DNA of 64,000 bases from Streptomyces sp. HUAS ZL42. Its GTDB lineage: Bacteria; Actinomycetota; Actinomycetes; Streptomycetales; Streptomycetaceae. The DNA lies in the NCBI RefSeq assembly GCF_040782645.1, contig NZ_CP160403.1, forward strand, positions 7,537,001 through 7,601,000, given 5' to 3'. The notes beneath the pieces were generated by a model, which searched no databases, was not told where the DNA came from, and saw only the letters and a list, made by a program, of their open reading frames with translations. Position 1 is the stretch's first letter. Each line of letters opens with the position of its first letter. This document shows positions 26,667 to 39,748 of this stretch, piece after piece. The position numbers were made by a program, and so were the translations under genes.

Positions 26667-28354
26667 TTCGGCTCCTCCTGCCAGCGGTAGCCGCGGGGCG
26701 TCACCATGCGCCCCGCGATGTCCCGGGTCGCCGTGTTGCCGACGGTCACGACCGTCATCATGTCGACCGTCGCCGGGTCGAGGGCGCCCAGTGTCGTGAG
26801 CCGACCGGACTCGTCCGGCCGCGACGCGTTGCGTACGACACCGACCGGCGTCGTCGGCTCCCGGTGCTCCGCGAGGATCGCGAGCGCCTTCGGCAGCTGC
26901 CAGTCGCGGCCCCGGCTGCGCGGGTTGTAGAAGGTCACGACGATGTCCGCCTCTGCGGCGGCCCGCACCCGCCGTTCGATGACCTCCCAGGGCGTGTGCA
27001 GATCGGACAGGCTGATCGACACGTGGTCGTGGCCCAGCGGCGCACCGAGGATCGCGGCGGCCGCGAGGGCGGCGGTGACGCCGGGGACGCCGATCACGTC
27101 GATGTCGTCGGACGCCTCGGCGAGCGCGGGAGAGGCCATGGCGTACACGCCCGCGTCGCCGCTCCCGATCAGCGCGACGGCGTGCCCGCGCCGGGCCTCC
27201 GCGACAGCGGTACGAGCCCGCTCCTCCTCCGCCCCGAGACCCGACTCCAGGATCCGGGTGCCGGGCCGCAGGAGATCGCGGATCTGGTCGACGTACTGAT
27301 CGAGGCCGACGAGGACGGAGGCACGCCGCAGCTCCGCCCTGGCACGCGGCGTGAGCAGGTCCCGGGCGCCCGGCCCGAGCCCGACCACCGCGAGCCGCCC
27401 GCGCGCGGCACGTCGTACGACGGCACAGGTCGCCATGGCGGGCAGACCGTCCGGCCGCTGCGACTTCCGCTTGGGGACGAGGAGTTCACCCCCGCCCACG
27501 AGCGCGGCGGCCTCGGCGACGGAGGGGGTGCCCACGGCGGCGAGGGGGGCGTCGGAAGGGTTGGGGACCTCGACCCGCGCCAACTCCTCGGCGGAGTGGG
27601 TGACCAGGCGAACGCCGAGCCGCTGGGCGGCCTCGACGATGCCGGGCTCGCCGGCCTTGGCGTCCACGGTGGCCAGTTCGGCGACGCTCTGGGCGGACAG
27701 TCCCGCATCCCGCAGCGCACCCTCGACCAGCGTGAGCACCTCTTCGGCGGGGGCACCCTTGGAGGCGCCGACGCCGACGACGAGAGTCGGCGGGTGGAGC
27801 ACCACCTCGCGGTCGCCGGGCTCGATGTGACGGTCCGTCACGCGGATGGAGTGGGTTCCCTCCGCTGCGACCGGGAGCGGAGGAAGCGGCCAGGCCACCT
27901 CCGCCTTCAGCGCCACCCGCTCACCGTCGAGGACGGCCCGCGAGACACCGGCCACATCCCCCGCCACCGGCATTCCGAGCGTGTCCAGGCCCGGCACGCC
28001 CACCGCATCGGTCGCCGTGGTCACCACGGGCTCGGCCCCCAGCAACTCCCCGACCGCGCACGCGAGTTCGTTCGCTCCGCCGCCGTGCCCGCCCACCAGC
28101 GACACGGCGAACCGCCCGGCCTCGTCGACACACACCACACCGGGATCGGACGCCTTGTCGGCGAGCAGCGGAGCGACCAGCCGTACGACCGCCCCCGTGG
28201 CGAGGAAGCACACGAGCTGCTCACACTCCGCGAACGCCCGCCGCACGGCGTCCCCGACGGGCCCGTCGTACACCCGCGTGCGGTCCGGCCACGCCGCGGC
28301 CAGCCGGTCGCGCGCCGCCGCCCCCGCCGCGGTGGCGGAAATGAGGCCGATCAC
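26663..28354 (-). CDS. cobJ: CbiG-CobJ fusion: cobalamin ring-contraction protein and precorrin-3B C17-methyltransferase
   Basis: 563 residues from the GTG at 28354 with AAGGAG upstream. Residues 1 to about 310 are CbiG-like: MIGLISATAAGAAARDRL, LVCFLATGAVVRLVAPLLADK, VVGVGASKGAP and ATVDAKAGEPGI. Residues about 319-563 are the SAM-dependent C17 methyltransferase: LAVVGLGPGARDLLTPRA, GSGDAGVYAMAS, PLGHDHVSISLSDLHTPW and VTFYNPRSRGRDWQL. The two activities act together in ring contraction. The fusion is known in actinomycetes. Overlaps cobL and cobH. Confidence 0.94.
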   Translation of the reverse strand: MIGLISATAAGAAARDRLAAAWPDRTRVYDGPVGDAVRRAFAECEQLVCFLATGAVVRLVAPLLADKASDPGVVCVDEAGRFAVSLVGGHGGGANELACAVGELLGAEPVVTTATDAVGVPGLDTLGMPVAGDVAGVSRAVLDGERVALKAEVAWPLPPLPVAAEGTHSIRVTDRHIEPGDREVVLHPPTLVVGVGASKGAPAEEVLTLVEGALRDAGLSAQSVAELATVDAKAGEPGIVEAAQRLGVRLVTHSAEELARVEVPNPSDAPLAAVGTPSVAEAAALVGGGELLVPKRKSQRPDGLPAMATCAVVRRAARGRLAVVGLGPGARDLLTPRARAELRRASVLVGLDQYVDQIRDLLRPGTRILESGLGAEEERARTAVAEARRGHAVALIGSGDAGVYAMASPALAEASDDIDVIGVPGVTAALAAAAILGAPLGHDHVSISLSDLHTPWEVIERRVRAAAEADIVVTFYNPRSRGRDWQLPKALAILAEHREPTTPVGVVRNASRPDESGRLTTLGALDPATVDMMTVVTVGNTATRDIAGRMVTPRGYRWQEEPK

Positions 28355-29601
28355 AGGGCAACTCCTTCTTCGGTACGTACTGGAGACCTGACGCCCCACA
28401 GCAGGAAAACGGGATTGGTCGCCGCGAGCCGGGTCACGTCCCCCGGCAGCGGTGCCAGACGCGACGACTGCAGCAGCACGCCGTCGCAGTCGAACCCGGC
28501 GCCCGTGAGCGCCTCGCGCGCCGCCGGCACCCGGTCGAGCGCCGCCATGGCGACGACCACCGTCCGCCGCGCACGCCGCGCGCACGCCGTCACGATCTCC
28601 GGCAGCTCGCGGCCCCCGCCGCCGACGAACACGGCGTCGGGCTCGTCGAGGCCGGACAGCACGGTCGGCGCCGCCCCGTGCACGACGTGGACGTCGACGC
28701 CGTGCGCGCCGGCGTTGGCACGGATCCGCTCGACGCCGTCCGCGGTCTTCTCGACGGCGGTGACGGCGGCGCCGAGCCGCGCGCACTCGACGGCCACCGA
28801 ACCGGAACCCGCGCCCACGTCCCACACCAGGTCGCCCAGGCGCGGCCCGAGCCGGGCCAGGGCGAGGGCCCGCACCTCGAACTTGGTGATCATCGAGTCG
28901 CGGTGGGCGAAGCCGGTCTCGTCCAGGGCCCATCCGGCGGGCCGGTCCGGCGGTCCGGCGATCGTGCGCACGGCAGCCGGCGCCCGAGTCTCGTCCAGGC
29001 ACAGCACCACACTCACCGCCGGACCCCACTCGCGGCCCGCGGCCTCGGCCGGCGTGACCTGCTCGACGCTCTCGTCCCGCGAGCCGAGCGACGACGCGAC
29101 GACCAGGACCCGCGAGCCGCCCGTACGCACCAGCGCGGCCCCCAACTCGCGCGGCCCCGCACCCGGCCCCGTCAGGACCGCGACCTTGGGCCGCGCCCGG
29201 CACACATTGACGGCCGTCCGCAGATCACGCCCGTGCGCGCTGACGACCGCGGCGTCGTCCCAGGGCAGCCCGATCCGCGCGAAGGCGGCGGCGACGGAGG
29301 AGACGCCCGGCCGGACATGGAGCCGACGGGGACCGAACCGCTCGGCCAGCGCCCGCACGATCCCGAAGAACCCGGGATCACCGGAGGCCAGCACGACGAC
29401 CGGCCGCTCCTTCTCCACGTACTCCCCGATGACGTCGAGGGCGGGCGCCAGCGGTCCCAGGACGACACGCTCCGCCGCCTCCGGCAGCCGTACGGCCTCC
29501 AGATGCCGCCGCCCGCCGACCACCAGCTCGGCCCCGCCGAGGACGTCTTCGTCGACCGGCGCACCCGTCCCCGTACCGACGACGGTGATCACCGCGGTCA
29601 T
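28351..29601 (-). CDS. cobL: Precorrin-6Y C5,15-methyltransferase (decarboxylating), CbiE-CbiT fusion
   Basis: 416 residues from the ATG at 29601. The N-terminal CbiE domain (ITVVGTGTGAPVDEDVLGGA, LASGDPGFFGIVRALAERFG, RPGVSSVAAAFARIGLPWDD) methylates C5. The C-terminal CbiT domain (ITKFEVRALALARLGPRLGD, VWDVGAGSGSVAVECARLGA binding SAM, FVGGGGRELPEIVTAC) methylates C15 and decarboxylates. It sits between cobM and the CbiG-CobJ gene with four-base overlaps on both sides. Residue order and length fit the standard CobL family. Confidence 0.94.
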   Translation of the reverse strand: MTAVITVVGTGTGAPVDEDVLGGAELVVGGRRHLEAVRLPEAAERVVLGPLAPALDVIGEYVEKERPVVVLASGDPGFFGIVRALAERFGPRRLHVRPGVSSVAAAFARIGLPWDDAAVVSAHGRDLRTAVNVCRARPKVAVLTGPGAGPRELGAALVRTGGSRVLVVASSLGSRDESVEQVTPAEAAGREWGPAVSVVLCLDETRAPAAVRTIAGPPDRPAGWALDETGFAHRDSMITKFEVRALALARLGPRLGDLVWDVGAGSGSVAVECARLGAAVTAVEKTADGVERIRANAGAHGVDVHVVHGAAPTVLSGLDEPDAVFVGGGGRELPEIVTACARRARRTVVVAMAALDRVPAAREALTGAGFDCDGVLLQSSRLAPLPGDVTRLAATNPVFLLWGVRSPVRTEEGVAL

Positions 29602-30416
29602 GTGCCCGCACCCCGCGCGCGCAGGGCCTTGCGGGCCTCCGGGTCGGCCTTGCGGAACCCGTGGAAGTGGCCCGGGTGGTACAGGTGCGAGCGGGTGCCG
29701 TGCGCGTCGAGGGCCGGGCCGACCAGGAACAGGGTGTGCTTCCAGAGCTTGTGCTCCTTGACCGTCTCCTCCAGCGTGCCGATCGTGCACCGCACGACCA
29801 GCTCCTCCGGCCAGGTCGCCTGGTACGCCACGACGACCGGGGTGTCCGTCGGATAGCCGCCCTCCAGCAGCTCCCGCACCAGCTGCCCGCTGCGCGCCGC
29901 CGACAGGAAGATCGCCATGGTGGTGCCGTGCCGGGCGAACTCGCGCACCTCCTCACCGGGCGGCATCGGCGTCTTGCCGCCGCCGAGCCGGGTGAGGACG
30001 ACCGACTGCGCGACCTCGGGAATGGTCAGCTCGCGCTGCGCGAGCGCGGCGACCGCGGAGAAGGAGGACACACCGGGCACGATCTCCGTCTCGATGCCGA
30101 TCTCTGCACAACGGTCGAGCTGCTCCTGAGTGCCGCCCCACAGAGCGGGATCACCGGAGTGGATACGGGCGACGCGCAGCCCCTGTGCGCGGGCCCGCTC
30201 GTACACGGCGACGACGTCCTCCAGCGACATCGTCGCCGAGTCGAGGATCTCCGCGTCCTCGCCCGCGTGCTCGAGGACCTCCGCCTGGACCAGGCTCGCG
30301 GCCCAGATCACGACATCGGCCTCCGCGATGGCACGCGCGGCACGGAACGTCAGCAGGTCGGCGGCGCCGGGGCCGGCACCGACGAACGTCACCTTGCCGG
30401 TGGGGGCATCGGCCAT
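29598..30416 (-). CDS. cobM: Precorrin-4 C11-methyltransferase
   Basis: SAM-dependent uroporphyrin-type methyltransferase, 272 residues. Motifs: VTFVGAGPGAADLLTFRAAR at the start, VARIHSGDPALWGGTQEQ, IVPGVSSFSAVAALAQRELT, TRLGGGKTPMPPGEEV and QATWPEELVVRCTIGTL. The slightly extended C-terminus (SHLYHPGHFHGFRKA) is typical of actinobacterial forms. First gene of the second cobalamin operon, divergent from the ZIP transporter with only 88 bases between the starts. Confidence 0.96.
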   Translation of the reverse strand: MADAPTGKVTFVGAGPGAADLLTFRAARAIAEADVVIWAASLVQAEVLEHAGEDAEILDSATMSLEDVVAVYERARAQGLRVARIHSGDPALWGGTQEQLDRCAEIGIETEIVPGVSSFSAVAALAQRELTIPEVAQSVVLTRLGGGKTPMPPGEEVREFARHGTTMAIFLSAARSGQLVRELLEGGYPTDTPVVVAYQATWPEELVVRCTIGTLEETVKEHKLWKHTLFLVGPALDAHGTRSHLYHPGHFHGFRKADPEARKALRARGAGT

Positions 30417-30453
30417 GGGAATCGGTCCTCTCGTCTACAACAAGTCAGTACGT

Positions 30454-30489
30454 GATCAGCCGTCGGACGTGCGCCGACGGGTGCTGATC
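30454..30489. promoter_or_regulatory. Interrupted inverted repeat between cobM and the ZIP transporter
   Basis: GATCAGC-CGTCGG (30454-30466) pairs with CCGACG-GGT-GCTGATC (30474-30489) around a seven-base loop, with one three-base bulge. It fills much of the 88-base divergent spacer. As DNA it could be a two-way operator; as RNA it would be a hairpin just before the ZIP start codon. No known metal-regulator consensus is recognised. Confidence 0.45.
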
Positions 30490-30504
30490 GGATACCAAGG
30501 GCAC

Positions 30505-31233
30505 ATGGCCGTCTTCGTCGCGCTCGGCGCGTTCCTCATGACGCTGGCCGGCGGCTGGACGGCACAGCGGGTGACCGACCGCCGCCATCTCGTCCTGGGG
30601 CTGGCCGGCGGACTGATGCTGGGCGTGGTCGGCCTGGACCTGCTGCCGGAGGCACTGGAGGTGGCGGGCACCGAGGTGTACGGCGTACCGGCCGCCCTGC
30701 TCCTGTTCGTCGCCGGCTTCCTGCTGGCCCACCTGGTGGAACGCCTGCTGGCGCACCGCCAGGCCGCGCACGGCGCCGAGGAGCGGGACGGCCGCGCTCC
30801 CCAGGTGGGCCTCACGGCGGCGGCCGCGATGGTCGGCCACAGCGCGATGGACGGCGTGGCGATCGGCGCGGCCTTCCAGGTCGGCGGCGGCATGGGAGTG
30901 GCCGTCGCACTGGCGGTCATCGCCCACGACTTCGCGGACGGTTTCAACACGTACACGATCACGAGCCTGTACGGGAACGCCCGTCGCAGGGCGCTCGCCA
31001 TGCTCTTCGCGGACGCGGCGGCACCGGTCGTCGGCGCGGCCTCGACCACGTTCGTCACCATCCCGGAGGGACTGCTCGGCGGCTACCTGGGCCTCTTCGG
31101 CGGCGCACTGCTGTACCTGGCGGCCGCCGAGATTCTCCCCGAGGCCCACCACGAGCACCCCGCCCGCTCGACGCTGCTGTGCACGATCGCGGGGGCGGCG
31201 TTCATCTGGCTGGTGGTGGGTCTGGCCGGTTGA
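30505..31233 (+). CDS. ZIP-family divalent metal transporter
   Basis: 242 residues with about eight transmembrane helices and a His-containing cytoplasmic loop (RLLAHRQAAHGAEERDGR). The ZIP metal-binding core is clear: VGHSAMDGVAIGAAFQVGGG in helix IV and AVIAHDFADGFNTYT in helix V, where His and Asp line the path. The AAAEILPEAHHEHP segment is a further metal site. It sits inside the cobalamin cluster, divergent from cobM and convergent with cobI, so cobalt import for corrin synthesis is an attractive role. Zinc is the default family substrate. Confidence 0.88.
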   Translation: MAVFVALGAFLMTLAGGWTAQRVTDRRHLVLGLAGGLMLGVVGLDLLPEALEVAGTEVYGVPAALLLFVAGFLLAHLVERLLAHRQAAHGAEERDGRAPQVGLTAAAAMVGHSAMDGVAIGAAFQVGGGMGVAVALAVIAHDFADGFNTYTITSLYGNARRRALAMLFADAAAPVVGAASTTFVTIPEGLLGGYLGLFGGALLYLAAAEILPEAHHEHPARSTLLCTIAGAAFIWLVVGLAG

Positions 31234-31244
31234 TCCGAGGACCG

Positions 31245-31976
31245 TCACAGCTTGCCGCCCCGCCCGCCGTCGCGCCGCGCGGGCGCGATGAGCGTGGAGA
31301 GGTACGGCAGGGGAGCACCGTCGAGATCGGCGGCCGGCCGGATGGACTCCCCGGGCAGCCCGAGGGAAGCCCCCCACACGGCGTCGTCGATCCGCCCGGT
31401 CTCCCGCAACGCCTCGGCGACCTCGCCCGCCTGCCGCCCGAACTTGTAGGCGACGACGGTCCCGGGCCCGGCCAGCGCGTCCTTGAGCACGGACGCCCCC
31501 GCGGTCACGGGCACGAGCGTGAGCGGCTCGGTCCCCTCCGTCAGCACGGCCCCCGACCGCGCCGCGAGATCCTGCATGGCGGTGATCCCGGGCACGGTCT
31601 CGACCACGACACCCGGCACCAGCTCGCCGATGGTCTGCGCGAGATAGGTGAACGTCGAGTACACGTTGGGGTCGCCGATGGTCGCGAAGGCGACGGAGCC
31701 GTGCGCCGTCAGCAACTGCGCCACCCGTTCACCGGCCGCGTCCCACGCCGCCTCCCGCCGCGCCCGGTCCGTCCGCTCGTTGAGCGCGAACACGACCCGC
31801 ACGACCTTGTCCTCGGGCACGTAGTGCACAACGGTCGCCTCGGCCCGCCCCTGTTCCCCCGTGTCCATCACGGGTACGACGACGACGTCGGCGGCACGCA
31901 GCGCGTTGACGCCCTTGACGGTCACCAGCTCCGGATCCCCGGGCCCGACCCCGACTCCGACCAGCCTGCTGCTCAT
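31245..31976 (-). CDS. cobI: Precorrin-2 C20-methyltransferase
   Basis: SAM-dependent methyltransferase making precorrin-3A, 243 residues from the ATG at 31976. Motifs: LVGVGVGPGDPELVTVKGVN at the start, VAFATIGDPNVYSTFTYLAQ, VETVPGITAMQDLAARSG and VAYKFGRQAGEVAEAL. The start overlaps the cobB stop by four bases. Last gene of the cobD operon and convergent with the ZIP transporter 11 bases away. Confidence 0.95.
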   Translation of the reverse strand: MSSRLVGVGVGPGDPELVTVKGVNALRAADVVVVPVMDTGEQGRAEATVVHYVPEDKVVRVVFALNERTDRARREAAWDAAGERVAQLLTAHGSVAFATIGDPNVYSTFTYLAQTIGELVPGVVVETVPGITAMQDLAARSGAVLTEGTEPLTLVPVTAGASVLKDALAGPGTVVAYKFGRQAGEVAEALRETGRIDDAVWGASLGLPGESIRPAADLDGAPLPYLSTLIAPARRDGGRGGKL

Positions 31977-33439
31977 GACGTCCGGCACCTCTCCACGAAC
32001 CGACGGGCCGCACCGGGCTGCGACGCCCAGTGCGTGTGCAGATAACTCGCGTGCACGCCGCGCTGTACGAATCCCTCGACGCGCCGCTCGGGCGCCCGCA
32101 CTCCCCACGCAGGGGCCGCCCCCGAGCCCGGCTCGACGACCGTCCGGTGGAACTCGTGCCCGCGCATCCGGGTCCCGGCGACGGCGAGCACGCTGTCGCT
32201 CACGGCGACGGCGTCCCGGTACCCGAGGGTGAGCCTGTCGTCCATGCGCGCGGTGGCGTCGAGCACCCCGCACATCGGCTGCCCGTCCAGCTCCCGGCAC
32301 AGATAGAGCAGCCCGGCACACTCGGCGGCGACGGGAGCGCCGCGCTCCGCGAGGGCGGCGACGGACTTGCGCAGGGGTTCGTTGGCGGACAACTCGGCGG
32401 CGTACACCTCGGGGAAACCACCACCGATGACCAACCCGCCGGTATCGTCGGGCAGTTGCTCGTCACGCAGGGGGTCGAAGAGGACGACCTCGGCACCCGC
32501 GGCGGTGAGGAGCTCGGTGTGCTCGGCATAGGAGAAGGTGAAAGCGGGACCACCCGCGACGGCGACCTTCACCTTGGAGCCCAGGTCGGTGAATCTCAGC
32601 CCGTCCGGCGTTTGAGGACGAGGCCGTTCAGGCCGAAAGCGGGGGTCTGGGGGCGCAGCCCCCAGGGACGGGAAGGGAAGGGGCGGAGGGGGCGACCCAG
32701 CCACGGCCTCAGCCGGATCCCAAGCCGCACCCGACAAGGCACCGGCACTCCGCGCAAGACCAAGCAGCGCTTCGAGATCGCACCCCGCGCTCACCTGCGC
32801 CGCCATCGCGGCGACAGCCTCAACCGCCTCGACCCGCCGCTCGGCGACCGGCACCAACCCCAGATGCCGCGAAGGCGTATCCACCTGAGCCACCCTCCGC
32901 AGCACACCCAACACCGGCACCCCAGCCGAGTCCAACGCCTCCCGCAGCAATCCCTCATGCCGATCCGACGCGACCTTGTTCAGAATCACGCCCCCGACCC
33001 GCACCTCCGGATCCCACGAGGCGAACCCGTGCACCAGCGCAGCCACCGACCGCGACTGCGACGACGCGTCCACGACGAGCACAACCGGCGCCCGCAGCAG
33101 CTTCGCCACATGGGCGGTGGACGCCAGTTCACCCTCCCCCGCGGCCCCGTCGTACATCCCCATGACACCCTCGACGACGGCGACGTCGCACCCGAGGGCC
33201 CCGTGCAGGAACAACGGAGCGACCAGCTCCGGACCGCACAGATAGGCATCGAGGTTCCGCCCCACCCGCCCGCTCGCGAGCGCGTGATACCCCGGGTCGA
33301 TGTAATCCGGCCCGACCTTGTGCGGGGACACGGCGAGCCCCCGCGCGGCGAACGCGGCCATCAGCCCCGTGGCAACGGTGGTCTTGCCGCTGCCCGAAGC
33401 AGGCGCGGCAACGACCAACCGGGGGACAGCAGTCACCAC
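31973..33439 (-). CDS. cobB: Hydrogenobyrinic/cobyrinic acid a,c-diamide synthase with in-frame repeat insertion
   Basis: ATP- and glutamine-dependent amidation of the a and c side chains. 488 residues. The N-terminal ATPase has Walker A ASGSGKTT, KVGPDYIDPGYH, VEGVMGMYDG and the switch region. The C-terminal glutamine amidotransferase has FSYAEHTELLTAAGAEVVLF, GGGFPEVYAAEL and the catalytic Cys in AAECAGLLYLC. Between them, residues about 248-281 form a Pro/Arg-rich stretch (SPPPPLPFPSLG and QTPDGL) encoded by a palindromic repeat normally found between genes. The frame is intact, so the enzyme probably still works with a longer linker. Overlaps cobO and cobI. Confidence 0.94.
   Translation of the reverse strand: MVTAVPRLVVAAPASGSGKTTVATGLMAAFAARGLAVSPHKVGPDYIDPGYHALASGRVGRNLDAYLCGPELVAPLFLHGALGCDVAVVEGVMGMYDGAAGEGELASTAHVAKLLRAPVVLVVDASSQSRSVAALVHGFASWDPEVRVGGVILNKVASDRHEGLLREALDSAGVPVLGVLRRVAQVDTPSRHLGLVPVAERRVEAVEAVAAMAAQVSAGCDLEALLGLARSAGALSGAAWDPAEAVAGSPPPPLPFPSLGAAPPDPRFRPERPRPQTPDGLRFTDLGSKVKVAVAGGPAFTFSYAEHTELLTAAGAEVVLFDPLRDEQLPDDTGGLVIGGGFPEVYAAELSANEPLRKSVAALAERGAPVAAECAGLLYLCRELDGQPMCGVLDATARMDDRLTLGYRDAVAVSDSVLAVAGTRMRGHEFHRTVVEPGSGAAPAWGVRAPERRVEGFVQRGVHASYLHTHWASQPGAARRFVERCRTS
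32596..32695. repeat. Streptomyces-type palindromic repeat inserted in frame in cobB
   Basis: About 100 bases containing GTCCGGCGTTTGAGGACGAG, then a C/T-rich tail on the minus strand and a perfect 8-bp hairpin CTGGGGGC-GCA-GCCCCCAG at 32647-32665. From memory, this arrangement is a common dispersed element between Streptomyces genes. Here it lies wholly inside cobB, contributes about 34 codons without a stop and separates the two enzyme domains. Confidence 0.75.
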
Positions 33440-34032
33440 TCGATGCCCCTCTGGCCCTTCTGGCCGACGTCCATCGGATGCTTGACCTTCGACATGTCCG
33501 TGACCAGATCGGCGAAGTCGACCAGCTTCTCGGGCGCGTTCCGCCCGGTGATCACGACATGCTGGGTCCCCGGCCGGTTCCGCAGTACGTCGACGACCTC
33601 ATCGGTGTCGACCCATCCCCAGTGCATCGGGTAGGCGAACTCGTCGAGCACGTACAACTGGTACGTCTCGGCGGCCAGGTCCCGCTTGACCTGCTCCCAC
33701 CCCTCGCGGGCCTTGTCCTCATTGTCCATCTGGGCGTCGCGCTGCACCCACGACCAGCCCTCACCCATCTTGTGCCAGGCGACGGACCCGCCCTCGCCGG
33801 AGTCCCCGAGCACGCGCAGCGCCCGCTCCTCGCCGACCTTCCACTTCGCCGACTTGACGAACTGGAACACCCCGATCGGCCACCCCTGGTTCCAGGCGCG
33901 CAGCGCGAGCCCGAAGGCGGCGGTCGACTTGCCCTTGCCGACCCCGGTGTGCACGACGACGAGCGGCCGATTACGGCGCTGACGCGTCGTCAGTCCGTCG
34001 TCCGGAATCACGCTCGGCTGTCCCTGAGGCAT
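33433..34032 (-). CDS. cobO: Cob(I)yrinic acid a,c-diamide adenosyltransferase
   Basis: Transfers the adenosyl group from ATP to Co(I) corrinoids. 199 residues, CobA/CobO/BtuR type. Walker A is HTGVGKGKST, followed by AAFGLALRAWNQGWPIGVFQ, the VLDEFAYPMHWGWVD region and ITGRNAPEKLVDFADLVTDM. The start overlaps the chelatase stop by one base (TAATG) and the 3' end overlaps cobB by seven bases. The corrinoid operon context distinguishes it from unrelated PduO-type enzymes. Confidence 0.96.
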   Translation of the reverse strand: MPQGQPSVIPDDGLTTRQRRNRPLVVVHTGVGKGKSTAAFGLALRAWNQGWPIGVFQFVKSAKWKVGEERALRVLGDSGEGGSVAWHKMGEGWSWVQRDAQMDNEDKAREGWEQVKRDLAAETYQLYVLDEFAYPMHWGWVDTDEVVDVLRNRPGTQHVVITGRNAPEKLVDFADLVTDMSKVKHPMDVGQKGQRGIEW

Positions 34033-36097
34033 TACGCGGCCCTCCTGTCGCCCTGAACTTCCCTGACCAGCCCGGCGATCGAGTCCGCCCGCAGCTCGTC
34101 CAACGTCACAGCCGTACCGCCCAGCTCACCCGCGAGCTGCCCGGCCAGCCCCAGCCGCACGGGCCCCGACTCGCAGTCCACGACCACGGACGCGACGCCC
34201 TCGGCCGCGAACAGCCGCGCCGCCCGCCCGGCGAGGGCGACCGGCTCCGTCCCACCCGTCGCCCGACCACCACCCCGGCCGGAGGCTCCCCCAGAGCCGA
34301 AAGCCTGGGGGGACCCCCATCGCGCCACCCCTCCATCTGTGGCCCGCCCGTCCGTGACGACCACGACGAGCGCCCGCCGCGCCGGATCCCGCAGCCGCTC
34401 GACCCGGAGCACGTCATGCGCCCGCAGCAGCCCGGCCGCCAGCGGCGTACGCCCCCCGGTCGGCAGCGACTCCAGCCGGGCGGCCGCCGCGTCGACCGAC
34501 GAGGTGGGCGGCAGCACGACCTCGGCGGCCGACCCGCGAAATGTCACGAGCCCCACCTTGTCCCGCCGCTGATACGCGTCAAGGAGCAGCGACAGCACAG
34601 CACCCTTCACCGCACTCATCCGCTGCCGCGCCGCCATCGACCCCGAGGCGTCCACCACGAACAGCACGAGGTTGCCCTCGCGCCCCTCCCGGGTCGCCTG
34701 CCGCAGATCGTCCCGGCGCACCACGAGCCCCGGCCCCGACCTTCCCCGCGCGCGCTGATGCGGCGCCGCCGCCTGCACGGTCGCCGCCAGGTGCAGCTTG
34801 GTGAGCGTCCCGCGGGGCCGCCGGGCCCCGGTCGTCCGCCCGTGCTCGGTCCGCGCCCGCGAACGCCGCCCGGCGGCACCCTCACCGATCCCGGGCACGC
34901 TCAGCACCTTGGTGCGGAACGGCTCGGCGGCCCGTACGGCGGACTGCTCCCCGGAGCCCGATGCCTGCGGCTCGCCGCCGTCACCCGCCTCCGGGCGGGC
35001 GCCCGTGTCACCGCCTCGCGGACCGGCATCCGGGGTCGGCTGCCCGCCGCCCCCGCCCGGTCCGCCGTCGTCCGGATCGGGATCGTCGTCGCCGGAGAAC
35101 TCCTCCAGCGTCTCGTCGAGCTTGTCCTCGTCGAGGCCCGGCGCGTCGAAGGGGTTCCTGCGCCGCCGGTGCGGCAGCGCGAGCAGCGCGGCCTGCCGTA
35201 CGTCCTCGGCGAGTACGTCGGTCCGCCCGGCCCACGCGGCCAGCGCGGTCGCCGTACGCGCCATCACGATGTCGGCGCGCATGCCGTCCACCTCGAAGGC
35301 GGCACAGGTCGCCGCGATCTGCCGCAGCGCCCCGTCGCCCAGCCGCACGGACGGCAGCAGCTCGCGCGCCGCCACGATCCGCGCCCGTACGGCGGCCTCC
35401 TCGGCCGCCCAGCGCGCGGCGAAACCGGCCGGGTCGTCGTCGTAGGCGAGCCGCCGCCGGACGACCTCGACCCGCTGGTCGGGCTCCCGCGAGGCCGCGA
35501 CCTCGACGGTCAGCCCGAACCGGTCGAGCAACTGCGGGCGCAGCTCGCCCTCTTCGGGGTTCATGGTTCCGACGAGCAGGAAGCGCGCGGCATGCCGTAC
35601 GGAGACCCCCTCGCGTTCTACGTACGAGGCGCCCATCGCGGCCGCGTCGAGGAGCAGGTCGACCAGGTGGTCGTGGAGGAGGTTGACCTCGTCGACGTAC
35701 AGGATCCCGCGGTGCGCGTCGGCGAGCAGGCCCGGCTCGAAGGCCTTCACGCCCTCGGCGAGGGCCCGCTCGATGTCGAGGGCGCCGACGAGCCGGTCCT
35801 CGGAGGCACCGACGGGGAGTTCGACCATGCGGGCCGGACGCCTGCCGCCGTTGCCGGCCTCGTGCGGCCCGTCCGGGCACGCCGGGTCGGGCGCGGCCGG
35901 GTCGCACGAGAAACGGCACCCGGCGACGACGTCCACCTCCGGCAGCAGCGCCGAAAGGGCGCGTACGGCCGTCGACTTCGCGGTGCCCTTCTCCCCGCGC
36001 ACCAGCACGCCGCCGACCGCCGGGGACACGGCGTTCAGCAGCAGCGCGAGCCGCAGGTCGTCCTGGCCGACGACGGCCGTGAACGGGAACGGGGTGG

Positions 36098-36101
<4 letters not shown>
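34032..36101 (-). CDS. Cobaltochelatase-associated AAA/VWA protein (ChlI-ChlD fusion type)
   Basis: 689 residues from the GTG at 36101. The N-terminal AAA+ domain has Walker A GEKGTAKS (36-43), Walker B ILYVDEVNLL and a sensor region MNPEEGELRPQLLDRFGL. An acidic Pro/Gly linker follows, then a VWA domain with the MIDAS motif VVDASGSM near residue 484. It would power cobalt insertion by CobN in place of CobS/CobT. Residues about 594-610 (WGSPQAFGSGGASG) come from a palindromic repeat inserted in frame in the VWA domain after VVVTDGRATDGG. Overlaps cobN by four bases and cobO by one. Confidence 0.9.
34272..34320. repeat. Streptomyces-type palindromic repeat inserted in frame in the chelatase gene
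   Basis: GGAGGCTCCCCCAGAGCCGA and AAGCCTGGGGGGACCCCCAT, end to end (34281-34320), form a hairpin with a CCCCCAG/CTGGGGG core. From memory this is a common dispersed Streptomyces element. Here it is inside the VWA domain and adds about 16-20 residues. The peptide GRAT occurs on both sides (GRATDGG and GRATGGTE), as if the site had been duplicated. Confidence 0.65.

Positions 36102-39744
<3,643 letters not shown>

Positions 39745-39748
<4 letters not shown>

Noticed and set aside
32596..32695. Frameshift or sequencing error in cobB
   Set aside because: The frame continues intact through the repeat, and both domains are complete on each side.
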